From Acinetobacter sp. (GTDB lineage Bacteria; Pseudomonadota; Gammaproteobacteria; Pseudomonadales; Moraxellaceae): a stretch of DNA of 5,825 bases. The notes under the pieces were generated by a model, which saw only the letters and a program-made list of their open reading frames with translations, made no database searches and was not told where the DNA came from. Position numbers and translations under genes: made by a program. This document shows, one piece after another, positions 1 through 5,825 of this stretch (its first letter is position 1; every line of letters starts with the position of its first letter). The DNA is taken from contig JAUNHS010000103.1 of assembly GCA_030523805.1 (NCBI GenBank), positions 1 to 5,825 on the forward strand. Direction: 5' to 3'.

Positions 1-87
1 GGTATGTACAATTTCGTAAACTTTTTTAAACAATCTAGACTTTCGTAGCTTAACAGGCGAAAGCATTAACTTCATGGAATATAAGTT
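1..87 (+). promoter_or_regulatory. oppA 5' leader with weak promoter-like element and inverted repeat
   Basis: This is the non-coding stretch before oppA. A -10-like hexamer TACAAT lies at 7-12 (5 of 6 matches to TATAAT); its -35 box would fall outside the window. A weaker alternative is TTCGTA (13-18), 17 bp, TAGACT (36-41). CTTTCG (40-45) and CGAAAG (58-63) form a perfect 6-bp inverted repeat around a 12-nt loop, extendable by one T-G pair, which could fold in the leader RNA if transcription starts near position 19. The oppA ribosome-binding site is GGAA at 76-79, 8 nt before the ATG. No regulator site is recognised. The promoter assignment is a guess from consensus matching. Confidence 0.3.
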
Positions 88-165
88 ATGCCAAACAATC
101 GTTTTAATTTCTCATTATTAGCAAAAGCAATTGCTTTAACTGCTGGTGTACTCACACTTGCTGCG
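88..165 (+). other. Signal peptide of OppA, lipoprotein type (signal peptidase II)
   Basis: Codons 1-26 encode a short basic N-region (R5, K13), a hydrophobic core of Ala/Leu/Thr/Val, and a lipobox ending L-A-A just before C27 (codon 166-168). This is a textbook site for lipidation by Lgt and cleavage by LspA. Residue +2 after the cysteine is Gly, not Asp, so the E. coli Lol-avoidance rule does not predict inner-membrane retention; acidic residues at +3 to +6 could still modify sorting in other lineages. Final location (inner membrane, outer membrane or surface) is therefore undetermined. Confidence 0.88.
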
Positions 166-1737
166 TGCGGCGATGACGATGACAAAAAAGCATCTACACC
201 AGCTGCTGCAACTAGTAATGATGCCAACACAGTCACTGTCGGTAACGGTGCAGAACCTGAATCTTTAGATTTACACAAATCATCTGACAGTGCATCATTC
301 AACATTATGCGTCAAATGTTTGAAGGTTTGGTTGCCAGCGATGCTGAAGGTAAAACGATTCCAGGATTGGCTGAGCGTTGGGAAAATAAAGACGAAAAAG
401 TATGGACATTCCACTTACGTGATGCTAAATGGAGCAATGGCGAACCAATTACTGCACACGATTTCGTATTTGCATTACGTCGTTTGACAGATCCTAGCAC
501 TGGCTCGCCTTATGGTTCATATTTGGTAGATGCTAAAGTTATCAATGCTGCTGAAATTGCCGATGGTAAAGCCAAAGCTGATGCTTTAGGCGTAAAAGCG
601 ATTGATGATAAAACTTTAGAAATTACATTGGCTGAGCCTGTGCCGTATTTACCTGAATTATTCTTATTGCCAGTAACTTATGCTGTACCGAAAAAAGTAG
701 TAGAACAGCATGGCGATAAATGGGTTGCACCTGAAAATATCGTTGTGAGTGGTGCATATAAATTGGCTGAATGGGTAGTCAATGGTCATATCAAATTGGT
801 ACGCAACCCAGCGTATTATGACAATGGCAAAACATCTATTGATAATGTCATGATTTTACCAATCAACGGTATTGCTGAATTAAACCGTTTCAAAGCAGGT
901 GAAATGGACGTTACAGCAGGTGTACCTTTAGAGCAATTCCAAACCTTAAAAACTGAAATGGCTTCACAAATGCAAATCGCTCCACGTTTGTGTACAAGCT
1001 ATTTAGAATTTAACAACACCAAAGCACCGTTTAATGATGCCAAAGTACGTCAAGCGATTTCATTATTACTTGACCGCGATACATTGGCATTAAAAGTCGC
1101 AGGTCGTGGTGAAAAGCCAACTTATCAATTTACACCGACCACAACGCAAGGCATGGTTGAAGTAAAACCTGAATGGGCATCATGGGATCAAGCGAAGCGT
1201 GTAGCTGAAGCGACTAAATTATTAAATGAAGCAGGTTATAATGATGCCAATCCATTAAAATTTGAGTTCTTGTACAATACCAGCGAAAGTGCGAAGCGTA
1301 TGGTTACAGCAACAAGCTCACTTTTCTCTAGCAGCGTAAAATTTGTACAACCACAGCCATTGAACCAAGAATGGAAAACATCATTAGAAACTCGTCGTAG
1401 TGGTAATTATCAAGTGGCTTATGCTGCATGGTGTGCCGACTACAATGAACCTTCTACATTCTTGACTGTATTTAAATCAGGCAATGGTAACAACTCTGGT
1501 AAATTTAACAGCAAGCAATATGACGATGTATTAAACAAAACGTTACTTGCAGGTGTAACGCCTGAACAGCGTATTGAATTGTACCGTCAAGCAGAACAAA
1601 TCTTGCAACAAGACGCTGCTGCTGCATTTATCATGAACTCGGTATCAGTCAATCTAGTAAATGAAGACTTGAAAGGCTACTCAAACAAAGACCCTATGAG
1701 CAACTGGCGTGTTAAAGATTGGTCTTTTAAAGACTAA
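88..1737 (+). CDS. oppA: Oligopeptide ABC transporter substrate-binding lipoprotein OppA
   Basis: Extracytoplasmic peptide receptor of the Opp importer, SBP_bac_5 family (clusters with DppA, NikA, MppA). It binds oligopeptides and hands them to OppB-OppC. Residues 1-26 are a lipoprotein signal peptide: basic start, hydrophobic core about 10-23, lipobox L24-A-A-C27. C27 is the predicted lipidation site, followed by a G-D-D-D-D-K-K stretch and an Ala/Thr/Ser/Asn linker to about residue 48. The folded domain then matches E. coli OppA throughout, for example VWTFHLRDAKWSNGEP near 106-121. The WCADYNEP motif (448-455) carries D451, equivalent to the E. coli residue that binds the peptide N-terminus. 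C302 and C449 correspond to the C271-C417 disulfide of enterobacterial OppA. The ATG at 88 is chosen because it gives a complete signal peptide and has GGAA 8 nt upstream. At 549 aa it is full length. It heads the operon; MppA-like murein-peptide specificity cannot be excluded, but the four following opp genes favour OppA. Confidence 0.96.
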   Translation: MPNNRFNFSLLAKAIALTAGVLTLAACGDDDDKKASTPAAATSNDANTVTVGNGAEPESLDLHKSSDSASFNIMRQMFEGLVASDAEGKTIPGLAERWENKDEKVWTFHLRDAKWSNGEPITAHDFVFALRRLTDPSTGSPYGSYLVDAKVINAAEIADGKAKADALGVKAIDDKTLEITLAEPVPYLPELFLLPVTYAVPKKVVEQHGDKWVAPENIVVSGAYKLAEWVVNGHIKLVRNPAYYDNGKTSIDNVMILPINGIAELNRFKAGEMDVTAGVPLEQFQTLKTEMASQMQIAPRLCTSYLEFNNTKAPFNDAKVRQAISLLLDRDTLALKVAGRGEKPTYQFTPTTTQGMVEVKPEWASWDQAKRVAEATKLLNEAGYNDANPLKFEFLYNTSESAKRMVTATSSLFSSSVKFVQPQPLNQEWKTSLETRRSGNYQVAYAAWCADYNEPSTFLTVFKSGNGNNSGKFNSKQYDDVLNKTLLAGVTPEQRIELYRQAEQILQQDAAAAFIMNSVSVNLVNEDLKGYSNKDPMSNWRVKDWSFKD

Positions 1738-1758
1738 TCGCTTGTACGCTACACAATC

Positions 1759-1821
1759 ATGGTTAAATCTTAAAATAGATATAAATAAATCATCGTTTAA
1801 GGTTTAACCATCTGTGTTTTT
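1759..1821 (+). terminator. Intercistronic stem-loop with T-tract between oppA and oppB (attenuator or 3'-end stabiliser)
   Basis: Positions 1759-1774 pair with 1796-1811 in a 16-bp stem with one G-U pair (T1768-G1802) and no bulge, around a 21-nt loop. The outer nine pairs (ATGGTTAAA with TTTAACCAT) are perfect. TTTTT follows at 1817-1821, five bases after the stem. The stem begins 21 nt past the oppA stop. Its shape fits an intrinsic terminator, but the stem is AT-rich and the T-tract short and offset, so read-through to oppB is likely. Such hairpins after binding-protein genes commonly raise the ratio of binding protein to permease by partial termination or by blocking 3' exonucleases. The structure is seen directly; the role is inferred. 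An operator palindrome is an alternative. Confidence 0.6.
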
Positions 1822-1831
1822 CTGTTAAAAT
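1804..1831 (+). promoter_or_regulatory. Possible internal promoter for oppBCDF
   Basis: TAAAAT at 1826-1831 matches the -10 consensus at 5 of 6 positions and is preceded by TGT (1823-1825), giving an extended -10 element. A -35-like TTAACC (1804-1809, 4 of 6) sits 16 bp upstream, inside the right arm of the oppA-oppB hairpin. Transcription would start near 1838, leaving a leader of about 60 nt before oppB. AT-rich spacers give such matches by chance, so this is tentative. Confidence 0.3.
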
Positions 1832-1889
1832 AGCGTTATTTCGCTCTCCTTTTACCAGCCAGATGTTGCAATACATCACGCAAGATACC

Positions 1890-1894
1890 GAGGG
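1890..1894 (+). promoter_or_regulatory. Closely spaced ribosome-binding site of oppB
   Basis: GAGGG lies only 3 nt before the ATG at 1898, closer than the usual 5-9 nt. The start is nevertheless secure, because the protein aligns with E. coli OppB from its first residue (MLK.ILRR.LEAIPT) and no better in-frame start lies upstream. The short spacing may lower oppB initiation relative to oppD. Confidence 0.5.
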
Positions 1895-1897
1895 ATT

Positions 1898-2821
1898 ATG
1901 CTTAAACTTATTCTTCGCCGTCTCCTTGAGGCGATTCCAACCATGTTGGTTTTGATTACCGTATCATTCTTTATGATGCGTTTGGCACCAGGTAACCCAT
2001 TCTCTGGCGACAAAAATCTTTCTCCTGCTATCATGGCAAATATTGAAGCTAAATATCATTTAAATGATCCTATTTGGTTGCAATATTTAAACTATCTTAA
2101 ACAATTAATCTTACATCAAGATTTTGGCCCATCATTTAAATATAAAGATCACACGATTAATGAATTATTGGCACAAAACTTACCTGTTTCTATAGAAATT
2201 GGTATTTATGCGTTTATTATTGCGTTGATTTTTGGTTTAGCTTTGGGAATTTTAGCCGCTTTACGCCAAAATACTTGGATTGATTATAGCTTGATGACCT
2301 TCTCTATGGCTGGGGTAGTTATACCAAGTTTCGTTAAAGCACCGTTACTTGTTTTACTCTTTGCGGTTACTTTAAAGTGGTTGCCTGCTGGTGGCTGGAA
2401 TGAAGGTGCACTCAAAAATTTAATTCTCCCTTTAACGGCATTATCACTGTCTTATATTGCAAGTATTGCACGGATTATGCGTGGTTCAATGATTGAAGTC
2501 ATGAATTCACCATTTATCCGTACTGCAAAAGCGAAAGGCTTGCCGATGCATTACATTGTATTAAAGCACGCTTTGCGTCCTGCCATGCTGCCAGTGATTT
2601 CTTATTTAGGCCCTGCATTTGTCGGAATTATCACAGGTTCTATTGTCATTGAAGCCATTTTTGGTTTACCAGGTATTGGTAAATTATTCGTAGATGGTGC
2701 ATTGAACCGTGATTATAGTTTGGTGCTGAGTCTTACAATTTTGGTTGGCGTATTAACGATTATCTTCAATATGATTGTTGATATTTTATACGCATTGATT
2801 GATCCAAAAATCCGTTATTAA
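1898..2821 (+). CDS. oppB: Oligopeptide ABC transporter permease OppB
   Basis: One of two inner-membrane permeases that form the peptide channel; belongs to the BPD_transp_1 family. It is 307 aa against about 306 in E. coli and aligns end to end, ending in the conserved IDPKIRY. Six hydrophobic segments are visible at about 10-28, 99-122, 134-159, 175-192, 232-253 and 276-303. A long periplasmic loop after the first helix (about 30-95) contains the DFGPSFKYKD stretch typical of OppB. The cytoplasmic EAA-type coupling loop is at about 206-226 (FIRTAKAKG, conserved Gly214), where an ATPase subunit docks. It starts 160 bp after oppA, with a hairpin between, and ends 56 bp before oppC. It is intact, with no missing key residue. 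The closest alternative is the paralogue DppB, but sequence and neighbours favour OppB. Confidence 0.96.
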   Translation: MLKLILRRLLEAIPTMLVLITVSFFMMRLAPGNPFSGDKNLSPAIMANIEAKYHLNDPIWLQYLNYLKQLILHQDFGPSFKYKDHTINELLAQNLPVSIEIGIYAFIIALIFGLALGILAALRQNTWIDYSLMTFSMAGVVIPSFVKAPLLVLLFAVTLKWLPAGGWNEGALKNLILPLTALSLSYIASIARIMRGSMIEVMNSPFIRTAKAKGLPMHYIVLKHALRPAMLPVISYLGPAFVGIITGSIVIEAIFGLPGIGKLFVDGALNRDYSLVLSLTILVGVLTIIFNMIVDILYALIDPKIRY

Positions 2822-2837
2822 TTGGCTATTTTGAAGA

Positions 2838-2855
2838 GCAAAAAGGCTTTTGCCT
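2838..2855 (+). other. Small hairpin in the oppB-oppC spacer with two exclusive folds
   Basis: GCAAAA (2838-2843) pairs with TTTTGC (2848-2853) around an AGGC loop. Alternatively AGGC (2844-2847) pairs with GCCT (2852-2855) around a TTTT loop. Both share bases and cannot form together. The element lies 16 nt past the oppB stop and 22 nt before the oppC start, away from the likely oppC ribosome-binding site (AAGAG, 2864-2868). Without a T-tract it is not a terminator; it may be an mRNA-stability element or chance. Confidence 0.35.
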
Positions 2856-2877
2856 GACGCTAAAAGAGTAACAATTC

Positions 2878-3783
2878 ATGATTAGTAAAAAAAATGTGCA
2901 AGCCGTAGAAAATGCCGCTGCGGAATTGCAAATCAAAGGTCGTAGCTTATGGGAAGATGCTTGGCGTCGTTTCCGTCATAACCGTGCGGCTTTAACCAGT
3001 ATGATTATTTTATTATTGGTATCGGCTTTTGTAGTGATTGCACCGATGTTGTCTAGCTTTGGTTATGCCGATACAGACTGGGCAAATTTATCTACTGCCC
3101 CATCGTTTGATAATAAGCATTATTTTGGTACAGATGCTTTGGGGCGTGATATGTTGGTGCGTGTCGCTCAAGGTGGACGTATCTCTTTGATGGTCGGTAT
3201 TGTCGGTGCATTGGTTGCCGTGATTATTGGTACAATTTACGGTGCAGTGTCAGGTTATTTGGGCGGTAAAGTAGATACGGTCATGATGCGTTTCTTGGAA
3301 ATTTTGAACGCATTTCCGTTCATGTTTTTCGTGATTTTATTGGTTACATTTTTTGGCCGTAACTTAATCTTTATTTTCGTTGCAATTGGTATGGTGTCTT
3401 GGTTGGACGTTGCACGTATTGTGCGTGGTCAAACTTTGAGCTTGAAGCAAAAAGAATTTATTGAAGCCGCTCACGTTGGTGGTGTGTCGGGTTATCACAT
3501 TGTGATGCGACATATTGTGCCAAACGTGTTGGGTGTGGTTGTGGTTTATGCATCTTTGCTTGTGCCTGGTATGATTTTATTTGAATCATTCTTGAGTTTC
3601 TTAGGCTTGGGGGTGCAAGAGCCGAATACCAGCTGGGGAGCGTTATTACAAGAAGGTGCGAACAATATGCAAGTTGCCCCATGGCAATTGATTGTGCCAT
3701 CATTTTTCTTGGTAACGACTTTATTCTGCTTTAACTTTATTGGTGATGGTCTGCGTGATGCCTTAGACCCGAAAGACCGTTAA
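2878..3783 (+). CDS. oppC: Oligopeptide ABC transporter permease OppC
   Basis: Second channel-forming inner-membrane permease, partner of OppB. It is 301 aa (E. coli about 302), with the OppC N-terminal region at about 22-75 (GRSLWEDAWRRF.HNRAA) followed by BPD_transp_1. Hydrophobic segments lie at about 38-58, 102-127, 145-160, 161-176, 215-240 and 270-289. Conserved blocks include HYFGTDALGRD (81-91) and the EAA coupling loop at about 193-214 (EFIEAAHVGG, Gly201/202), which contacts an ATPase subunit. The C-terminus GDGLRDALDPKDR is identical to my recollection of E. coli OppC. The start at 2878 is supported by alignment from MISKKN and by AAGAG 9 nt upstream. Its TAA stop is part of the oppD Shine-Dalgarno sequence. 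The gene is intact. Confidence 0.96.
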   Translation: MISKKNVQAVENAAAELQIKGRSLWEDAWRRFRHNRAALTSMIILLLVSAFVVIAPMLSSFGYADTDWANLSTAPSFDNKHYFGTDALGRDMLVRVAQGGRISLMVGIVGALVAVIIGTIYGAVSGYLGGKVDTVMMRFLEILNAFPFMFFVILLVTFFGRNLIFIFVAIGMVSWLDVARIVRGQTLSLKQKEFIEAAHVGGVSGYHIVMRHIVPNVLGVVVVYASLLVPGMILFESFLSFLGLGVQEPNTSWGALLQEGANNMQVAPWQLIVPSFFLVTTLFCFNFIGDGLRDALDPKDR

Positions 3784-3788
3784 GGAGT
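3781..3788 (+). promoter_or_regulatory. Strong oppD ribosome-binding site overlapping the oppC stop codon
   Basis: TAAGGAGT matches the consensus TAAGGAGGT over seven contiguous bases, with 5 nt between it and the oppD ATG at 3794. Its first three bases are the oppC TAA stop, so a ribosome ending oppC sits on the oppD initiation site. This favours translational coupling and makes oppD probably the best-initiated gene of the cluster. Confidence 0.8.
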
Positions 3789-3793
3789 ACACC

Positions 3794-4789
3794 ATGGCTT
3801 TATTAAAAGTACAAGATTTGTGTGTGAAATTTGCCACTGAAGACGGTGAAGTTACAGCAGTCAATGGCTTAAATTTCAGCTTAAAACAAGGCGAAACGCT
3901 GGGCATTGTGGGCGAATCGGGTTCGGGTAAATCACAAACTGCGTTTTCCATTATGGGTTTGTTGGCAAAAAATGGTAAAACATCTGGCTCAGTATTGTTT
4001 GAAGACCGTGAGATTTTGGGTTTGCCAACCAAAGAATTAAACAAAATTCGTGCCAATAAAATTTCCATGATTTTCCAAGACCCAATGGTATCGCTCAATC
4101 CTTATATGAAAGTGGGCAACCAATTGGCAGAAGTGTTGATTTTGCACAAAGGCATGAGCAAGCAACAGGCATGGGAAGAAGCCATCAAAATGTTGGATGC
4201 GGTAAAAATCCCAGAAGCTCGCAAGCGTATGGGTATGTATCCACATGAATTTTCAGGGGGTATGCGTCAGCGTGTGATGATTGCAATGGCGTTATTGTGC
4301 CGTCCAAAATTGTTGATTGCCGATGAACCAACCACTGCCTTGGACGTTACCGTGCAGGCTCAAATCATGACCTTGCTCAATGAGTTAAAACGTGATTTTG
4401 ATACCACGATTATCATGATTACCCACGATTTAGGCGTGGTCGCTGGCGTGTGCGATAAAGTGTTGGTGATGTATGCAGGGCGTACCATGGCGTATGGTCA
4501 AACCAAAGAGATTTTCACCAGCCCAAGCCACCCTTATACCATCGGTTTATTGGGTGCTGTGCCACGTTTAGACAGTGAAGATGAACAGCTCATCACCATT
4601 CCAGGCAATCCACCAAACTTGTTGAATTTGCCTAAAGGTTGTCCATTCCATGAGCGTTGTGCTTATACAATGGATATTTGCAAAGATGTACCACCACCTT
4701 TGGAATTTTTACCGAACGAACGCCAACGTGCTTGCCATTGGAAAAAACCTGCTGACCCTGTGCCAGCAAATGCGGAGAAATCAGCATGA
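3794..4789 (+). CDS. oppD: Oligopeptide ABC transporter ATP-binding protein OppD
   Basis: Cytoplasmic ATPase that with OppF drives peptide import. It is 331 aa (E. coli about 337). All ABC motifs are intact: Walker A GESGSGKS (40-47), Q-loop Gln95 in IFQDP, signature SGGMRQR (154-160), Walker B LLIADE with D177 and E178, D-loop TALD (181-184) and switch His211 in THD. The C-terminal oligopeptide/dipeptide extension (about 235-325) has four cysteines, C283-x5-C289-x6-C296-x17-C314; the equivalent cysteines coordinate a [4Fe-4S] cluster in solved mycobacterial Opp and, as I recall, E. coli Dpp structures. The start follows a very strong Shine-Dalgarno that overlaps the oppC stop. The TGA stop overlaps the oppF ATG. 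DppD is the nearest alternative, but operon context settles OppD. Confidence 0.96.
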   Translation: MALLKVQDLCVKFATEDGEVTAVNGLNFSLKQGETLGIVGESGSGKSQTAFSIMGLLAKNGKTSGSVLFEDREILGLPTKELNKIRANKISMIFQDPMVSLNPYMKVGNQLAEVLILHKGMSKQQAWEEAIKMLDAVKIPEARKRMGMYPHEFSGGMRQRVMIAMALLCRPKLLIADEPTTALDVTVQAQIMTLLNELKRDFDTTIIMITHDLGVVAGVCDKVLVMYAGRTMAYGQTKEIFTSPSHPYTIGLLGAVPRLDSEDEQLITIPGNPPNLLNLPKGCPFHERCAYTMDICKDVPPPLEFLPNERQRACHWKKPADPVPANAEKSA

Positions 4790-5778
4790 GCGACAACATT
4801 TTACTCCAAGTAAGAGATGTACAAACGCATTTCAATATCAAACAAAAAGGCACGTTCTTTTGGGAAAAACCTGCCACACTGAAAGCCGTCAATGGCGTGT
4901 CGTTTGATTTAAAAGCAGGCGAAACTTTGGGCGTAGTGGGCGAATCGGGTTGTGGCAAATCTACACTGGCTCGTACCATCATCGGTTTGGTCAAAGCCAA
5001 ATCGGGCAGCATCAAGTTTGAAGGCGAAGAGTTAGTCGGTTTATCGGAAAAAGGCTGGAAACTCAAGCGTAAAGATATTCAAATGATTTTCCAAGACCCA
5101 TTGGCATCGCTCAATCCACGCATGACCGTGGGCGACATCATCGCCGAGCCATTGCGTACTTATTATCCAGACTTGAACAAAGAACAAGTGGAACAAGAAG
5201 TGCGTGCCATGATGAAAAAAGTGGGCTTGTTGCCGAACGTGATTAACCGTTATCCACATGAATTTTCAGGTGGACAATGCCAGCGTATCGGTATTGCCCG
5301 TGCCTTGATTTTGAAGCCTAAATTGATTATTTGTGATGAACCCGTGTCGGCATTGGACGTATCCATTCAAGCCCAAGTGGTGAATTTATTGCAAGACATT
5401 CAAAAAGAAATGGGCTTGGCATTGATTTTCATCGCTCACGATTTGTCGGTGGTGAAACACATTTCTGACCGTGTATTGGTGATGTATTTGGGCAATGCGA
5501 TTGAATTGGGGACGGATAAAGCGGTATATAGCCAACCAACGCACCCATACACGCAAGCCTTAATGTCAGCTGTACCTTTGATTGACCCTGATAGTGAAAG
5601 AAATAAGAAAATTCAATTACTTGAAGGTGATTTGCCTAGTCCGATTAATCCACCATCGGGTTGTGTGTTCCGCACCCGTTGTCCGATTGCGGAAGCATCA
5701 TGTGCCGATGAAAAGCCAAGTTTGAAAGGCTCAAATGTGCATGAAGTGGCGTGTCATAAAAATCAGGTTGTGGCTTAA
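4786..5778 (+). CDS. oppF: Oligopeptide ABC transporter ATP-binding protein OppF
   Basis: Second cytoplasmic ATPase, forming a heterodimer with OppD. It is 330 aa (E. coli about 334). Motifs: Walker A GESGCGKS (52-59), Q-loop Gln103, signature SGGQCQR (161-167), Walker B LIICDE with D184 and E185, and switch His218 in AHD. Cys165 in the signature, where many ABC proteins have Arg, also occurs in E. coli OppF, so it is a family trait and not a defect. An insertion near 18-30 (KQKGTFFWEKPA), before the first ATP-contacting strand, is typical of OppF/DppF. The C-terminal region (about 255-325) carries C293-x5-C299-x6-C306-x16-C323, parallel to OppD. The start shares an ATGA overlap with the oppD stop and has GGAG at 4774-4777, 8 nt upstream, so translation is probably coupled. 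It is the last gene before the terminator. Confidence 0.96.
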   Translation: MSDNILLQVRDVQTHFNIKQKGTFFWEKPATLKAVNGVSFDLKAGETLGVVGESGCGKSTLARTIIGLVKAKSGSIKFEGEELVGLSEKGWKLKRKDIQMIFQDPLASLNPRMTVGDIIAEPLRTYYPDLNKEQVEQEVRAMMKKVGLLPNVINRYPHEFSGGQCQRIGIARALILKPKLIICDEPVSALDVSIQAQVVNLLQDIQKEMGLALIFIAHDLSVVKHISDRVLVMYLGNAIELGTDKAVYSQPTHPYTQALMSAVPLIDPDSERNKKIQLLEGDLPSPINPPSGCVFRTRCPIAEASCADEKPSLKGSNVHEVACHKNQVVA

Positions 5779-5799
5779 CTTTTAGTGCTTCAAATGAAT

Positions 5800-5825
5800 A
5801 AAACCCTTACCAATGTAAGGGTTTT
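5800..5825 (+). terminator. Intrinsic terminator of the opp operon (cut by window end)
   Basis: Positions 5800-5810 pair perfectly with 5815-5825 in an 11-bp stem around a CAAT loop. The core CCCTTAC/GTAAGGG is capped by AAAA on the left and TTTT on the right, so the right arm supplies the U-tract. It lies 21 nt after the oppF stop. The A/T symmetry means it could also stop transcription arriving from the right on the other strand. Further T residues may follow beyond the window. Confidence 0.88.

Noticed and set aside
74..121. 15-codon frame starting at ATG 74 and overlapping the oppA start
   Set aside because: No ribosome-binding site, and its ATG overlaps the GGAA used by oppA; likely chance.
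172..186. Asp-Asp-Asp-Asp-Lys in OppA (residues 29-33), identical to the enteropeptidase recognition motif
   Set aside because: Acidic runs after the lipid cysteine are common in lipoprotein linkers; nothing suggests a protease link, so this is coincidence.
72..305. Antisense open frame of 77 codons opposite the start of oppA, and similar antisense frames opposite oppC, oppD and oppF
   Set aside because: They mirror strongly conserved coding sequence, lack recognisable domains and upstream sites, and are shadows of the real genes.
290..487. 65-codon + strand frame inside oppA
   Set aside because: Lies wholly within the conserved OppA frame, with no domain and no ribosome-binding site.
1863..1955. 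30-codon reading frame starting at an ATG before oppB and overlapping its start
   Set aside because: No Shine-Dalgarno, out of frame with oppB, and oppB's own start is fixed by homology; a leader peptide is not supported.
5278..5280. Cys165 replacing Arg in the OppF ABC signature, as a possible inactivating change
   Set aside because: The same SGGQCQR form occurs in E. coli OppF; it is normal for this subfamily.
1..5825. CRISPR arrays, insertion sequences, tRNA/rRNA genes, toxin-antitoxin or defence genes, or a novel multi-gene system
   Set aside because: Reading the window shows no repeat-spacer array, transposase motif, RNA-gene signature or unexplained gene; the five opp genes fill almost all of it.

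Overview
The window holds one complete, intact oligopeptide-importer operon on the + strand, oppA-oppB-oppC-oppD-oppF, with a short leader before it and a perfect intrinsic-terminator hairpin at its right edge. Every protein aligns over its whole length with what I recall of the E. coli/Salmonella Opp proteins (lengths 549, 307, 301, 331 and 330 aa against about 543, 306, 302, 337 and 334). Order, strand and motifs leave little doubt about the assignment. I see no mobile element, CRISPR array, tRNA, rRNA, phage gene or defence-type gene, and no previously undescribed multi-gene system.

Organism: the close similarity to enterobacterial Opp and the type II lipoprotein signal peptide point to a Gram-negative gammaproteobacterium. 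The AT-rich base composition and strong preference for CGT (Arg) and TTA/TTG (Leu) codons are unlike Enterobacterales and fit Moraxellaceae (Acinetobacter/Moraxella-like). That family-level call is inference only.

Layout: 1-87 is a leader with a weak -10-like element and a 6-bp inverted repeat. 88-1737 is oppA, a substrate-binding protein with a clear lipobox (Cys27), so it is predicted to be membrane-anchored, unlike soluble E. coli OppA. 1738-1897 is a 160-bp spacer with a 16-bp stem, a short T-tract and a possible internal extended -10 promoter; it is the most interesting non-coding part of the window. 1898-2821 is oppB and 2878-3783 is oppC, the two permeases, separated by 56 bp with a small hairpin. 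3794-4789 is oppD and 4786-5778 is oppF, the two ATPases; oppD starts 10 bp after oppC and oppF overlaps oppD by 4 bp (ATGA). 5800-5825 is the terminator, cut by the window end.

Together: OppA captures peptides in the periplasm and delivers them to the OppB-OppC channel. OppD and OppF form an asymmetric ATPase pair on the cytoplasmic face and power import. Both ATPases keep all canonical ATPase motifs and a four-cysteine C-terminal motif of the type shown to hold a [4Fe-4S] cluster in related peptide importers. Gene spacing tightens along the operon (160, 56, 10, -4 bp), which together with the oppA-oppB hairpin suggests that the binding protein is made in excess over the membrane complex.
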